From the NCBI RefSeq assembly GCF_002250655.1, contig NZ_NOZR01000016.1, positions 1 through 64,000 on the forward strand: a stretch of DNA of 64,000 bases, written 5' to 3'. The notes below the pieces were generated by a model. It saw only the letters and a program-made list of their open reading frames with translations. It did not search any database and was not told the origin of the DNA. The DNA comes from Mycolicibacterium sphagni. GTDB lineage: Bacteria > Actinomycetota > Actinomycetes > Mycobacteriales > Mycobacteriaceae. The position numbers and the translations under genes are program-made. Positions 1 to 7,963 of the stretch are shown here, piece after piece; the stretch's first letter is position 1; every line of letters begins with the position of its first letter.

Positions 1-549
1 CCACCTCCGCCCGGCCCACCCAAATCGCCGAAGTGGTTGTGGATCGCCGCCGGTGTCGCGGTGCTTCTGGTCGTCGGGTTAGTGATCGCGTTGGTAATCG
101 TGACCAGCTCGACCAGGGAGACCACGGTGGTAGCGCCGCTGCCGCCGCTGTCGGAGACGACGTCTGCGCCCCGGGCCACCACCTCGATCCCGACCACCAC
201 AACGTCCCCCCTGCCGACGACGAGCGGTGCGCCGACCTCCCCGACCTCCCCGACAGTGCCGGGCGGGGCCACCAGCCCGACTGGCACCGACACCGTCGTA
301 TACAACGTCAGCGGTGACGGAAGGGCGATCAACATCACCTACGTCGACACCGGCGGCGTCATGCAGACCGAGTTCAACGTGATGTTGCCGTGGAGCAAGG
401 AAGTCAGTCTGCCCTCGCCGGCGCGGGCATCGGCCAGCGTCGCGGTCGTCAACGTCGGCCAGGACGTGACCTGCGACGTCACGGTAAACGGGACACAGGT
501 GCGCGAGCGCACCGGCCGCGGACTGACCATCTGTACCGGGGCCGGCTAA
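1..549 (+). CDS. Proline-rich membrane protein with MmpS-like C-terminal domain (5' end cut by window)
   Basis: The reading frame is open from base 1, so the true start lies left of the window. It begins in a proline-rich cytoplasmic stretch (PPPPGPPKSPK), followed by one membrane segment (about residues 12-34), a long Thr/Ser/Pro linker (about 40-95) and a folded C-terminal domain with the pattern YNVSGDG..NITYVDTGG....LPWSKEV....V..GQDVTCDVTVNG. That pattern resembles the extracellular domain of mycobacterial MmpS proteins, which accompany MmpL transporters. The position next to an MFS gene matches the proline-rich membrane protein Rv2507 of M. tuberculosis (from memory). The stop codon overlaps the stop of the convergent MFS gene. 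No MmpL partner is visible here. The topology is clear and the function is inferred. Confidence 0.8.
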   Translation, partial: PPPPGPPKSPKWLWIAAGVAVLLVVGLVIALVIVTSSTRETTVVAPLPPLSETTSAPRATTSIPTTTTSPLPTTSGAPTSPTSPTVPGGATSPTGTDTVVYNVSGDGRAINITYVDTGGVMQTEFNVMLPWSKEVSLPSPARASASVAVVNVGQDVTCDVTVNGTQVRERTGRGLTICTGAG

Positions 550-1856
550 CGGTCGTTGGGCACTTTCACCAAGAGCATGCCCGCCAAGCCGACAGCCAGC
601 ACGACGCACAACCCACCCAGACCGGCGCGGTCGGCGTGGAAAGCGTCGACGAAAACGAAGAACAGCCACGGCGCGAGGAATGACGCCGCCCGTCCGGTAG
701 TCGTATAGAGCCCGAACGCGACGGCTTCCTTGCCGTCGCTGACCATGTGCAGCAGCACCGTGCGTGCAGACGTCGTGACGGGGCCGACGCAGAGCGCCAA
801 CAACAGCCCGCATACCCAGAACACGACCGGCCCGGACAACGACAGCAGGGTCACGGCGACGACGATCATCAGCGCCAGCGACGCGACGATCACCGGCTTG
901 CCGCCGATCCGGTCATCAACGGGCCCCGCGAGGACCGCGCCGAGGGCCGCCATGGTGCTGGCGATCACGCCGAAGATCAGCACATTGGCCTGCGAAATCC
1001 CGTAGACACTGACGCCGAGCACCGCACCGAAGGCGAACACCCCGGCGATACCGTCGCGGAAGATCGCGCTGACGATCAGGTAGTAGACCAGGTTGCGATC
1101 GCGCTTCCATTCGGCTCGCAGGTCGTTCCAAAGCCGTCGGTAGCCGCCGAGCAGGCCGACGGGCTGGGATTCCGGCTCGACCGCGGGAACGAAGCTGTGC
1201 GCGGTGATCACCAGCGGCAGAGCGAGTACGACGAACCACACCGCCGCCATGACCATCGCCGCGCGCACGTTCAGACCGTCGGCGACCGAGACGCCCAGCA
1301 GGCCGCGGTTCGGGCCGCTACCGGCGATGAACGCGGCATAGATGAGGATCAGCAGCGCGACGCTGCCGAAGTAGCCGGCGGCCGCCCCAGTTCCTGAGAT
1401 GCGCCCGGAATTCTGCGGTGTGGTGAGCTGCCGCAGCATCGCGTTGTAGGGGACGCTGGCCAGATCGCCGCACGCGGCGGTGAATGCCAGTAGCACCAAA
1501 CCCATCGCGAAGTACGCCGGGTCAGCCCGGATCAGGCTCATTGCGGCCGTGGAGGCCACCGCCAAGCCGGTCAAGATCGTCAGCGCGGCGCGGCGGCGGT
1601 GCGGCGCCTGGACCAGCACGCCGGTCAGCGGGGCAAGAACCGCAACGGTGAGGCCAGCGATCGCCAGCGCTCGGCCCAGCCAGCTGGCCGGCGAGGTACC
1701 GCTGGACAGGCCCTGGCCGACCGTGCTGGTCAGGTAGACCGAGAAAACGAACGTGGAGACGATGGCGTTCATGCCGGTGGAACCGCCGTCCCACAGCGCC
1801 CAGGAAATAACTTTCGACCGGCCGGCGGTCTGGGCAACCGGCGGGGGGCTGGTCAT
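546..1856 (-). CDS. MFS-type integral membrane protein (Rv2508c-like)
   Basis: This 436-residue protein is almost entirely hydrophobic helices, with about 12 predicted membrane segments and short charged loops, as in the major facilitator superfamily. I chose the ATG that gives the start MTSPPPVAQTAGRSK. The open frame runs further upstream, but only into the coding region of the divergent reductase and with non-protein-like composition. It has a cytoplasmic Arg/Asp loop in the first half (RRRAALTIL) and a central hydrophilic loop after helix 6 (YRRLWNDLRAEWKRDRN), as expected for a 6+6 arrangement. The substrate is unknown. It is divergent from cmrA with only 36 bp between starts, so the two probably share a promoter region. 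Gene order matches the leucine/alanine-rich membrane protein Rv2508c. Confidence 0.85.
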   Translation of the reverse strand: MTSPPPVAQTAGRSKVISWALWDGGSTGMNAIVSTFVFSVYLTSTVGQGLSSGTSPASWLGRALAIAGLTVAVLAPLTGVLVQAPHRRRAALTILTGLAVASTAAMSLIRADPAYFAMGLVLLAFTAACGDLASVPYNAMLRQLTTPQNSGRISGTGAAAGYFGSVALLILIYAAFIAGSGPNRGLLGVSVADGLNVRAAMVMAAVWFVVLALPLVITAHSFVPAVEPESQPVGLLGGYRRLWNDLRAEWKRDRNLVYYLIVSAIFRDGIAGVFAFGAVLGVSVYGISQANVLIFGVIASTMAALGAVLAGPVDDRIGGKPVIVASLALMIVVAVTLLSLSGPVVFWVCGLLLALCVGPVTTSARTVLLHMVSDGKEAVAFGLYTTTGRAASFLAPWLFFVFVDAFHADRAGLGGLCVVLAVGLAGMLLVKVPNDR

Positions 1857-1892
1857 GCGGGCAACGATATCGGCTCCCCCTACGATGGCCGC

Positions 1893-2699
1893 ATGCCAGT
1901 ACCCGCACCTGCACCGGACAGCCGAGCCGTCGTCACCGGTGCCTCCCAGGGCATCGGTGAGGCGCTGGCCACCGAACTCGCCGCCCGTGGCCACCACCTG
2001 ATCATCACCGCGCGCCGGGCCGACGTGCTGCACACTCTGGCCGCACGACTCACCGAGCGCTACGGCGTCATCGTCGAGGTGCGTCCGGTCGATCTCGCCG
2101 ATCCTGACGCGCGGGCCGCGCTCGCCGACGAGCTTGCCGGCCGCGACATCTCGATCTTGTGCGCGAACGCGGGCACCGCGACATTCGGGCCGGTGTCGAA
2201 GCTCGATCCGGCCGCCGAGCGGGCGCAGGTTCAGCTCAACGTGCTCGGTGTGCACGATCTGGTGCTGGCGGTGCTGCCGGGGATGCTGGCCCGTCGGGCC
2301 GGCGGCATTCTGATCTCCGGGTCGGCCGCCGGAAACTCGCCGATCCCGAACAACGCCACCTACGCCGCGACCAAGGCCTTCGCCAACACGTTCAGCGAGT
2401 CACTGCGCGGCGAGCTGAAGGACACCGGTGTTCACGTGACGGTGCTGGCTCCCGGCCCGGTACGCACCGAGCTGCCCGACCCGGCGCAGCAGTCACTGGT
2501 GGAGCGCTTGATCCCCGACTTCCTGTGGATCAACACCGAATACACGGCAAGGATCTCGCTGGATGGCTTGGCGCGCAACAGGATGCGGATCGTGCCCGGC
2601 ATCACGTCCAAGGCGATGTCGGTCGCGTCGGGGTATGCCCCGCGCGCCATCGTGACGCCGATCGTCGGCGCCGTCTACAAGAAGCTGGGGGGCGACTGA
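1893..2699 (+). CDS. cmrA: Short-chain dehydrogenase, CmrA-type mycolate reductase (Rv2509-like)
   Basis: This 268-residue classical SDR has the NAD(P)-binding motif TGASQGIG at residues 15-22, NAG at 92-94, and catalytic Ser144 with Tyr157-x3-Lys161. By position and family it corresponds to Rv2509. Its Corynebacterium homologue (CmrA, NCgl2385) reduces the 3-oxo intermediate made by Pks13-type condensation to the mature alpha-alkyl-beta-hydroxy mycolic acid. The ATG at 1893 was chosen because it gives the usual short N-terminus before the Rossmann fold. The gene is divergent from the MFS gene and its TGA abuts the stop of the convergent DUF853 gene with no spacer. The enzyme class is certain. 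The specific substrate is inferred from synteny and family knowledge. Confidence 0.88.
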   Translation: MPVPAPAPDSRAVVTGASQGIGEALATELAARGHHLIITARRADVLHTLAARLTERYGVIVEVRPVDLADPDARAALADELAGRDISILCANAGTATFGPVSKLDPAAERAQVQLNVLGVHDLVLAVLPGMLARRAGGILISGSAAGNSPIPNNATYAATKAFANTFSESLRGELKDTGVHVTVLAPGPVRTELPDPAQQSLVERLIPDFLWINTEYTARISLDGLARNRMRIVPGITSKAMSVASGYAPRAIVTPIVGAVYKKLGGD

Positions 2700-4271
2700 T
2701 TACCGCCTGCGGCGGCCCGTGCCGAAGATGCTGCGGCTGATCTCGCGGCCGATCACCGTGCCCGCCGAGCGCATCGCACTCTTGAACGCCGGGCTGTTCA
2801 TCACCTGATCGAGCACACCGGGCTCCGCCTTCTGGGGCTTGGGCATCGGCGGCAAGTCGATGCCCGTCGGTAACAGCGGCGGCAGGTCGACGGGCTCCTC
2901 CGGGGGCGGTGCCAACTTCGTCGCCAGCTTCTCGTAGGCGGACTCGCGGTCGACCGTCTGCCCGTACTTGGCGAAGAGCGGGCTGGCTTGCGCGGCAGCC
3001 TTGATGGCATCGGGCCCGATGGTGTCCATCAGCGACTGGGGCGGGCGCAAACGAGTCCACGCCACCGGGGTCGGCGCACCGCGTTCAGACAGCACCGTGA
3101 CGACGGCCTCGCCGATGCCCAGAGACGTCAAATCCGTTTCCAGGTCATAGAACTCGGTCTTGGGATAGGTGCGCACCGTCTTGGACAGCGCCTTCTGATC
3201 GTCGGGCGTGAACGCGCGCAAGGCGTGCTGGACGCGGGCGCCCAGCTGGGACAGCACGTTGTTGGGGACGTCGGTGGGCAGTTGGGTGCAGAAGAAGACG
3301 CCGACGCCCTTGGACCGGATCAGCTTCACCGTCTGCTCGACCTGCTGCAGGAATGCCTTGGAGGCGTCGGCGAACAGCAGGTGGGCCTCGTCGAAGAAAA
3401 ACACCAGCTTGGGTTTGTCGACGTCGCCGACCTCGGGCAAGTAGGTGAACAGGTCGGCCAGCACCCACATCAGGAACGTCGAGAACATCACCGGCCGTGT
3501 GGCCTGGTCACCGAGCTCGAGCAGGGTGATCACGCCGCGACCCTGCGCGTCGACACGCAGCAGATCGGCCGGGTCGATCTCGGGTTCCCCGAAGAACGTC
3601 TCGCCACCGTCGGCTTCAAGGTTGACCAGCGCCCGCAGGATGACCCCCGCGGTCTGCGGCGACACCCCGCCGATTGTCTTCAGGACTTCCTTGCCCTCGT
3701 CACTGGTCAAATAGGTGATCACCGAGCGCAGGTCCTTCAGATCCAACAGCGGAAGGCCCTGCTGATCGGCCCAGTGAAAGATCAGCCCGAGAGTGGATTC
3801 CTGAGTGGGGTTGAGCCCCAACACCTTTGACAGAAGAATCGGCCCGAAGGCCGAGATCGTGGCACGCACCGGGACGCCGAGACCACCGGTGCCCAGCGAC
3901 AGGAACTCAACCGGGAATGCCTGCCCGGTCCAGTCGTCGTCGCCGGTGTCCTTGGCCCGCTGCAGGGTCCGTTCGCTGGCCTCCCCCGGCCGGGCGAGGC
4001 CGGACAGGTCGCCCTTGACGTCGGCCATCATCACCGGCACCCCGGCGGCGGACAGCTGCTCGGCGATCACCTGCAGCGTTTTGGTCTTGCCGGTGCCGGT
4101 GGCGCCGGCGACGAGGCCGTGGCGATTCATCATGGCCAGCGGGATGCGGACCTGTGCGCCGGGGTCGACCACCCCGTCGACGACCACCGACCCGAGATCG
4201 AGCGACTGGCCCGTCGTCGCGTAGCCGGCGGCGATCTGCTGCGCAGGTGTGGCTGTCGCTTCGCTGGTCAT
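2700..4271 (-). CDS. DUF853-family HerA-like P-loop ATPase (Rv2510c-like)
   Basis: This 523-residue protein carries a Walker A motif GATGTGKT at about residues 56-63 and a Walker B motif FFFDEAHLLF around residue 290, followed by a sensor-like region (FFCTQLPTDVP). These are the marks of the DUF853/HerA-FtsK-like ATPase family. Its C-terminus is proline-rich and basic. No membrane segment or secretion signal is visible, so it should act in the cytoplasm. HerA relatives pump DNA or remodel nucleoprotein, but the DUF853 branch has no firmly assigned role that I know of. The gene is monocistronic by appearance: convergent with cmrA and divergent from orn (63 bp between starts). Confidence 0.88.
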   Translation of the reverse strand: MTSEATATPAQQIAAGYATTGQSLDLGSVVVDGVVDPGAQVRIPLAMMNRHGLVAGATGTGKTKTLQVIAEQLSAAGVPVMMADVKGDLSGLARPGEASERTLQRAKDTGDDDWTGQAFPVEFLSLGTGGLGVPVRATISAFGPILLSKVLGLNPTQESTLGLIFHWADQQGLPLLDLKDLRSVITYLTSDEGKEVLKTIGGVSPQTAGVILRALVNLEADGGETFFGEPEIDPADLLRVDAQGRGVITLLELGDQATRPVMFSTFLMWVLADLFTYLPEVGDVDKPKLVFFFDEAHLLFADASKAFLQQVEQTVKLIRSKGVGVFFCTQLPTDVPNNVLSQLGARVQHALRAFTPDDQKALSKTVRTYPKTEFYDLETDLTSLGIGEAVVTVLSERGAPTPVAWTRLRPPQSLMDTIGPDAIKAAAQASPLFAKYGQTVDRESAYEKLATKLAPPPEEPVDLPPLLPTGIDLPPMPKPQKAEPGVLDQVMNSPAFKSAMRSAGTVIGREISRSIFGTGRRRR

Positions 4272-4334
4272 GGGCCGACCTCCGTGGTTGCTCAGGTGAT
4301 GGCCGCTACGACACTACTTGGCACCGGGGGCTTA

Positions 4335-4982
4335 ATGTTGAGCGCTGTGCGTGATGAATTGGTATGGATCGATTGTGAGATGACCGGCCTGGACCTGCGG
4401 ACCGACAAGCTCATCGAGATCGCCGCTCTGGTGACCGACGCCGAGCTCAACGTCCTCGGGGAGGGCATCGACGTCGTGATCCACGCCGACGACGGGGCGC
4501 TGGACGGCATGGTCGAGGTAGTCGCCCAGATGCACCACCGGTCCGGGCTCACCGAAGAGGTCCGCGCCTCGACCATCGACGTGGCCGCCGCCGAGCAACT
4601 GGTCCTCGACTACATCCGCAGCCAGGTGAAGCAGGCCAAGACCGCGCCGCTCGCCGGGAACTCCATCGCCACCGACCGCGGCTTCATCGCGCGGGACATG
4701 CCGACACTGGACTCCTACCTGCATTACCGGATGATCGACGTCAGTTCGATCAAGGAGCTGTGCCGGCGCTGGTATCCGCGGATCTACTACGGCCAGCCGG
4801 AAAAGGGGCTCGCGCACCGGGCACTGGCCGACATCCGGGAATCGATCCGCGAGCTGAAGTACTACCGGCACACCGCGTTCGTGCCCCAGCCGGGCCCCTC
4901 TACCAGCGATATCGCCAACGCGGTTGCCGAGATCGACCGGCCCGGAGGCTCGGATTCGGCTGAAGCGGTCGATAACGGCTAG
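4335..4982 (+). CDS. orn: Oligoribonuclease Orn
   Basis: This is a 215-residue DEDDh-family 3'-5' exoribonuclease that degrades nanoRNAs of two to five nucleotides to mononucleotides, the last step of mRNA decay and of pGpG turnover. The catalytic motifs are visible: D-x-E in DCEMTGLD near the N-terminus, an Asp in NSIATDRGFI, and the His and Asp of GLAHRALADI. The ATG at 4335 has a GGGGG stretch seven bases upstream. A GTG at 4347 is an equally reasonable start and matches the usual beginning VRDELVWID. The length agrees with the family. The gene ends 42 bp before tRNA-His, the integration target of the neighbouring island. A terminator lies only after the tRNA, so read-through into tRNA-His is possible. 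Confidence 0.95.
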   Translation: MLSAVRDELVWIDCEMTGLDLRTDKLIEIAALVTDAELNVLGEGIDVVIHADDGALDGMVEVVAQMHHRSGLTEEVRASTIDVAAAEQLVLDYIRSQVKQAKTAPLAGNSIATDRGFIARDMPTLDSYLHYRMIDVSSIKELCRRWYPRIYYGQPEKGLAHRALADIRESIRELKYYRHTAFVPQPGPSTSDIANAVAEIDRPGGSDSAEAVDNG

Positions 4983-5024
4983 TATCGACGACGCTGCTGC
5001 CGCCTTCGGACGGTCGCAGCGATG

Positions 5025-5097
5025 GTGGCTGTAGTTCAGTTGGTAGAGCACCAGGTTGTGATCCTGGCTGTCGCGGGTTCGAGTCCCGTCAGCCACC
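5025..5097 (+). tRNA. hisT: tRNA-His (GTG), intact copy and integration target
   Basis: The acceptor stem GTGGCTG (5025-5031) pairs with CAGCCAC (5090-5096). The anticodon arm CCAGG-TTGTGAT-CCTGG has anticodon GTG, and the T-arm is CGGGTTCGAGTCCCG. A G at 5024 can serve as the extra G-1 typical of tRNA-His, opposite C5097. CCA is not encoded. The 3' part of the gene from base 5050 is duplicated at 42777-42825, so this copy is a hybrid of a chromosomal 5' half and an island-derived 3' half, still identical in sequence. Confidence 0.97.
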
Positions 5098-5098
5098 C
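5050..5098. repeat. attL: left 49-bp direct repeat of the genomic island
   Basis: Bases 5050-5098 (anticodon arm through the 3' end of tRNA-His plus one base) are identical over 49 bp to 42777-42825. The match stops on both sides. This is the core of an attachment site used by a tyrosine integrase that recombines in the 3' half of a tRNA gene. Confidence 0.95.
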
Positions 5099-5103
5099 TG
5101 CAG

Positions 5104-5135
5104 GTCAGGCCCCGATTTCGGGGCCTGACTTTTTT
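5104..5135 (+). terminator. Rho-independent terminator after tRNA-His
   Basis: A ten-base-pair stem, GTCAGGCCCC (5104-5113) with GGGGCCTGAC (5120-5129), is followed by six T residues. It lies seven bases after the tRNA and inside the island, so it was brought in by the island to terminate the reconstituted tRNA transcript. Confidence 0.9.
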
Positions 5136-5152
5136 CATGGGCAAGGGTGGCG

Positions 5153-5170
5153 TGACGTTAGCGTGACGTT
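5153..5170. repeat. Candidate integrase arm-type sites, left end
   Basis: The 18-mer TGACGTTAGCGTGACGTT is two overlapping copies of a GTGACGTT-like unit. The same 18-mer occurs at 42654-42671 just inside the right end, overlapping the start of the integrase gene. Directly repeated short motifs flanking the core are typical of integrase arm-binding sites in attP. Binding is inferred. Confidence 0.6.
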
Positions 5171-5249
5171 GATGTTGGCTCCGCCAAAAATTTCTGGTCG
5201 TCTGACCGAGACACGAGCGGCCGCGGCCATGTAGGGTCAACGGCGAACA

Positions 5250-5390
5250 CATTCGGCGGGTCCATGAGCGCCGAGTCCATGCGGCGGTTCCATGAGCGCC
5301 GAGTCCATGCGGCGGTTCCATGAGCGCCGAGGACAACATCCGGCGGTTCCACGAGCGCCGAACCCATCCGGCGGAGCCACGAGCGCCGAA
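5250..5390. repeat. Five tandem ~28-bp repeats near the left island end
   Basis: Five copies start at 5250, 5278, 5306, 5337 and 5365. Four are 26-28 bp and the third has a 3-base insertion (31 bp). The core is CGGCGG-TTCCA-TGAGCGCC with a few substitutions. No convincing gene covers them in any frame. They sit between the tRNA terminator and the excisionase-like gene, where control or replication-initiator sites of integrative elements often lie. The function is unknown. Confidence 0.85.
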
Positions 5391-5500
5391 GTTAGCAAGG
5401 CCATCCGTAACCATTGTCGTGGGTGGCTTTTGCCGTTTATCCGATCACGCCGTGTGACCCCGTTGGGTCGCCCGGTTTTTTGTCGTTCCAGGAGAAAGCT

Positions 5501-5683
5501 ATGACCCTTCCCGCTCAGCCCGACATCAAGGCGACCGCCGCCTATCTAGGCGTCAATGAGAAGACCATCAGGCGCTGGATCTCCCAGGGCTACCTGACCG
5601 CCTACCGCGTTGGGCCGAAGCTCATTCGGGTTGACCGTGCATCGATTCTGAAGCTCGCAAGCCCGATTGGTGGCGCGGCGTAG
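5501..5683 (+). CDS. Excisionase-like helix-turn-helix protein (HTH_17/MerR-like)
   Basis: This 60-residue protein matches the small excisionase/HTH_17 type. It has an N-terminal recognition module with the pattern IKATAAYLGVNEKTIRRWISQG, then a wing with YRVGPKLIRVDRASI. Such proteins bind DNA near att sites and steer the integrase towards excision, or act as small transcription factors. The ATG at 5501 was chosen because a GGAGAAAG ribosome-binding site lies 5 bases upstream. The open frame extends upstream without protein-like composition. It is the first gene inside attL and would lie beside the integrase in the circular form, which supports an Xis role. A repA-like gene follows 100 bp downstream on the same strand. 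Confidence 0.8.
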   Translation: MTLPAQPDIKATAAYLGVNEKTIRRWISQGYLTAYRVGPKLIRVDRASILKLASPIGGAA

Positions 5684-5783
5684 GCCTCCGGAAGTTGAGC
5701 GGCTTGGTCGCCGCAACTTGACCGTGGAATAAACGTCATCTGCGCCGCTGAGGCGTTGGAAGCAAATTTAAGAGAAAAGAACC

Positions 5784-6668
5784 ATGACAAAAAATAACGA
5801 CTTCTTTATCCCCAGACTCATTGAAGCGCCAGACCGCGCAGACCAAATTGTGACCCGGTCGGCATTAGCCTCTTCAAAGCCACCAGAACCTCTCATAAGT
5901 AACGCGCTCGACCAAGGAACCGTTGCCGTTCTGTATGGACCGTGGGGCGTGGGGAAGACATTTGTGGCCATCGATTTGGCTGCCTGCGTGGCGACGGGGC
6001 GGCCGTGGCAGGGGCGCAAGACCAAGCAGGCCAAGGTCTTGTACGTCGCCGCCGAGGGCGCTCAGGGCTTCGACAAACGGCTCGCGGCATGGGAGCAGGC
6101 GTGGAGCTACCCCATTTCCGATGACCAGTTTCACGTCTATCCATTGCCGGTGAATCTCATGGACTATGCGGAGGTAGACGACCTAATCAACCGCATCCAC
6201 GGGGAATACGAATTCGTCATCGTAGATACCCTGGCCCGCTGCATTGTCGGTGCCGACGAAAATTCAGCACGCGATATGGGCATTGCCGTGAACTCGCTCG
6301 ATCGAATTCGACGGGCTACCGGTACCGTGCTGGCCGTACACCACACCGGCAAGGATGGGCACACGCTACGAGGTTCGTCTGCACTTGAGGGTGCTGCCGA
6401 TACCATCTACGCCACATCGAAAGATGGCGCTGGGTTCCTTCTAGATCGTAAGAAACGCAAGGAAGGCCCCCTAGTGGACCGTCACCATCTCCAGCTGTCG
6501 CAGGTGGCCGATTCCTGCATTGTGGAAGTCCGGCGCCCAGATGCCGGACCGTCGCAGAGCGAGGAAGCCAGACGTCTTGCCGAGGTTGAGGGAATTACGT
6601 TCGATGCCGCACGTAAGCGCCTGCAACGTGCCCAAAAGGTGTCCCCACCAGTTGGGACAGCTCTCTAG
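5784..6668 (+). CDS. RepA-like AAA_25 ATPase of the integrative element
   Basis: This 294-residue RecA-fold ATPase has Walker A GPWGVGKT (about residues 52-59), Walker B FVIVDTLAR (about 145-153) and a following HHTGKDG.TLRGSSALEGAAD segment. These are the marks of the RepA/AAA_25 family, relatives of RSF1010 RepA helicase that occur in actinobacterial integrative elements and phages. A short C-terminal helix-turn-helix-like part is present (EVEGITFDAARKRLQRAQ). It probably supports replication of the excised element. Codon use is less GC-biased than in the flanks (for example the start region AAAAATAACGAC), which fits foreign origin. It follows the excisionase gene on the same strand, and a GC-rich inverted repeat lies downstream. 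Confidence 0.82.
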   Translation: MTKNNDFFIPRLIEAPDRADQIVTRSALASSKPPEPLISNALDQGTVAVLYGPWGVGKTFVAIDLAACVATGRPWQGRKTKQAKVLYVAAEGAQGFDKRLAAWEQAWSYPISDDQFHVYPLPVNLMDYAEVDDLINRIHGEYEFVIVDTLARCIVGADENSARDMGIAVNSLDRIRRATGTVLAVHHTGKDGHTLRGSSALEGAADTIYATSKDGAGFLLDRKKRKEGPLVDRHHLQLSQVADSCIVEVRRPDAGPSQSEEARRLAEVEGITFDAARKRLQRAQKVSPPVGTAL

Positions 6669-7117
6669 CGTTTGCCCGGGTTTGACGCCATTTCCCGTGT
6701 GTCCCACTCCCCTCCCCCTAGAAGGGGGAGGGTGGGACGCCGAGGGCTGGGACATCCCAGGCAATACCATCCCTGAACTGCTGTTTCGTTTGCGAGGCGG
6801 GGTGGGTCCGAAATCGCTGTCAAATTGAAGCTCCCGCGACCGGGACGACTCAATCTCTAGTGAGCCACGTTTTTCAAAAAGGGGCTTCCGGGGCGAAGCC
6901 AGTTCCCGAAGAATTGCTTTCGCGCTATCAGGACCCTCTGGAGCACCTGGTCTGAAAGTTTGGCCCTATTTTGGCCCTATAGAAATCCCGACGAAACCGG
7001 GTCCAGATTCACGGCGACGGCGTCTGACACTGCGCACACTGCAATTCGGGATAGAAGGCCTACAACCGGCCAACCGCGGGGCGGCCGGGTCTTGGATGCC
7101 ACGTCCACCTACCCGCG
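6669..7117. other. Intergenic region with hairpin and tandem 11-mer; no convincing gene
   Basis: I see no gene with protein-like composition here. A near-perfect inverted repeat at 6701-6738 (GTCCCAC..CCCCTCCCCCT paired with AGGGGGAGGGTGGGAC) could end the repA transcript, although no T-run follows. An exact tandem duplication of TTTGGCCCTAT occurs at 6959-6969 and 6970-6980. Read on the other strand this is AGGGCCAAA twice, in the style of integrase arm sites. Confidence 0.5.
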
Positions 7118-7193
7118 TAACCACATTTTCATGCACACCACATTGCCTGTGTCAGGCAGATCATGCGAACAGCATGCAATGTGGTTAATGTGG
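7118..7193. promoter_or_regulatory. Cluster of ACCACATT half-sites upstream of the membrane protein/glucoamylase genes
   Basis: TAACCACATT (7118-7127) and ACCACATTGC (7137-7146) face GCAATGTGGT (7176-7185) and AATGTGGTTA (7178-7187) as perfect 10-base inverted arms. A further AATGTGG lies at 7187-7193. Between the arms sits a small palindrome TGCCTG-TGT-CAGGCA (7144-7158). A degraded version of this region lies at about 35225-35300 before a pseudogene copy of the same operon. It looks like an operator array. The regulator is unknown. Confidence 0.5.
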
Positions 7194-7421
7194 GAGCTGG
7201 TGGCACGGACCGCCCCCACTCCGCTCGGCGGTGCGTGGCGTGCTGCCGTCCATTTCGGTCCACACAAGGAGGGGGCCACGGTTTGACGACCGACGAGCAC
7301 GTGACGGCCTCCGGCTTGCGCCGCTGGGGCCGATGGCGGTGTGCCCGGCCTACCCGGGCACGGCATCCGCGCAGCCCCAGACGGATCCTATGACCGCCCA
7401 CAGCACCCACGGAGGCGAGTG

Positions 7422-7952
7422 ATGTCCGCATCCACGAAGAGTGCCGCGCCCGCTATCACACCGCAGCTGCGGCGAATCAGGCTGAACCCGAGCCACTTCC
7501 GCGTTGGGCGATGGTTCCTGCTGGCTGAGGGGATTTTATTGGTCGGATTGGGTACTGCCGGGCTGGAGTCGGTGGCCATAAGTCCGTCCGCTGGCCCCAC
7601 TGGCGCGGCACTGCTGGGCTTGGCCGTGACCCCCGCCCACTGCGCAGTGCTGACCGGGTTGGGCGTGGCGGCGGTACCGGCCAGCCTGCACCGGCGGGCA
7701 GCCGTCGTAGTCACGGCCACTTCGACGGTGGCCTTCCTGCTGCTATTCGCGATCGGCACGGTCGCGTCCGCCCGTGCCACCCCGGGACTATTCGGGTTTG
7801 ATCCACGGGACAGCGTGCTGCACGCGGTGCTGCTGGCATACAACCTAGCCCTGCTGATTTGGCTGATCCCCGACGCACTCGAAGGTCCCGCGTGGATGCG
7901 TCGCCGGAAGCGGCCACCGAACGAAATGCACCCAGATCCCCTGCGCTGCTGA
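7422..7952 (+). CDS. DUF4383-like four-helix membrane protein, copy 1
   Basis: This 176-residue protein has about four membrane helices. It begins with a conserved block NPSHFRVGRWFLLAEGILLVGLG (about residues 26-48), continues with two helix pairs split by a small basic loop (LHRRAAVV), and ends after DSVLHAVLLAYNLALLIWLIPDALEGP. This is the actinobacterial DUF4383-type layout. Its function is unknown. A perfect GGAGG lies at 7411-7415, six bases before the ATG. A clear paralogue is at 27808-28617. The glucoamylase-like gene begins 11 bp after this stop, so the two form an operon, and a fragment of this gene's 3' end survives at the front of the decayed copy at 35303. Confidence 0.78.
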   Translation: MSASTKSAAPAITPQLRRIRLNPSHFRVGRWFLLAEGILLVGLGTAGLESVAISPSAGPTGAALLGLAVTPAHCAVLTGLGVAAVPASLHRRAAVVVTATSTVAFLLLFAIGTVASARATPGLFGFDPRDSVLHAVLLAYNLALLIWLIPDALEGPAWMRRRKRPPNEMHPDPLRC

Positions 7953-7963
7953 AAGGTACGCCC

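Noticed and set aside
5250..5390. CRISPR array
   Set aside because: The repeats are directly adjacent with no unique spacers between them and no cas genes are in the window, so they are plain tandem repeats.
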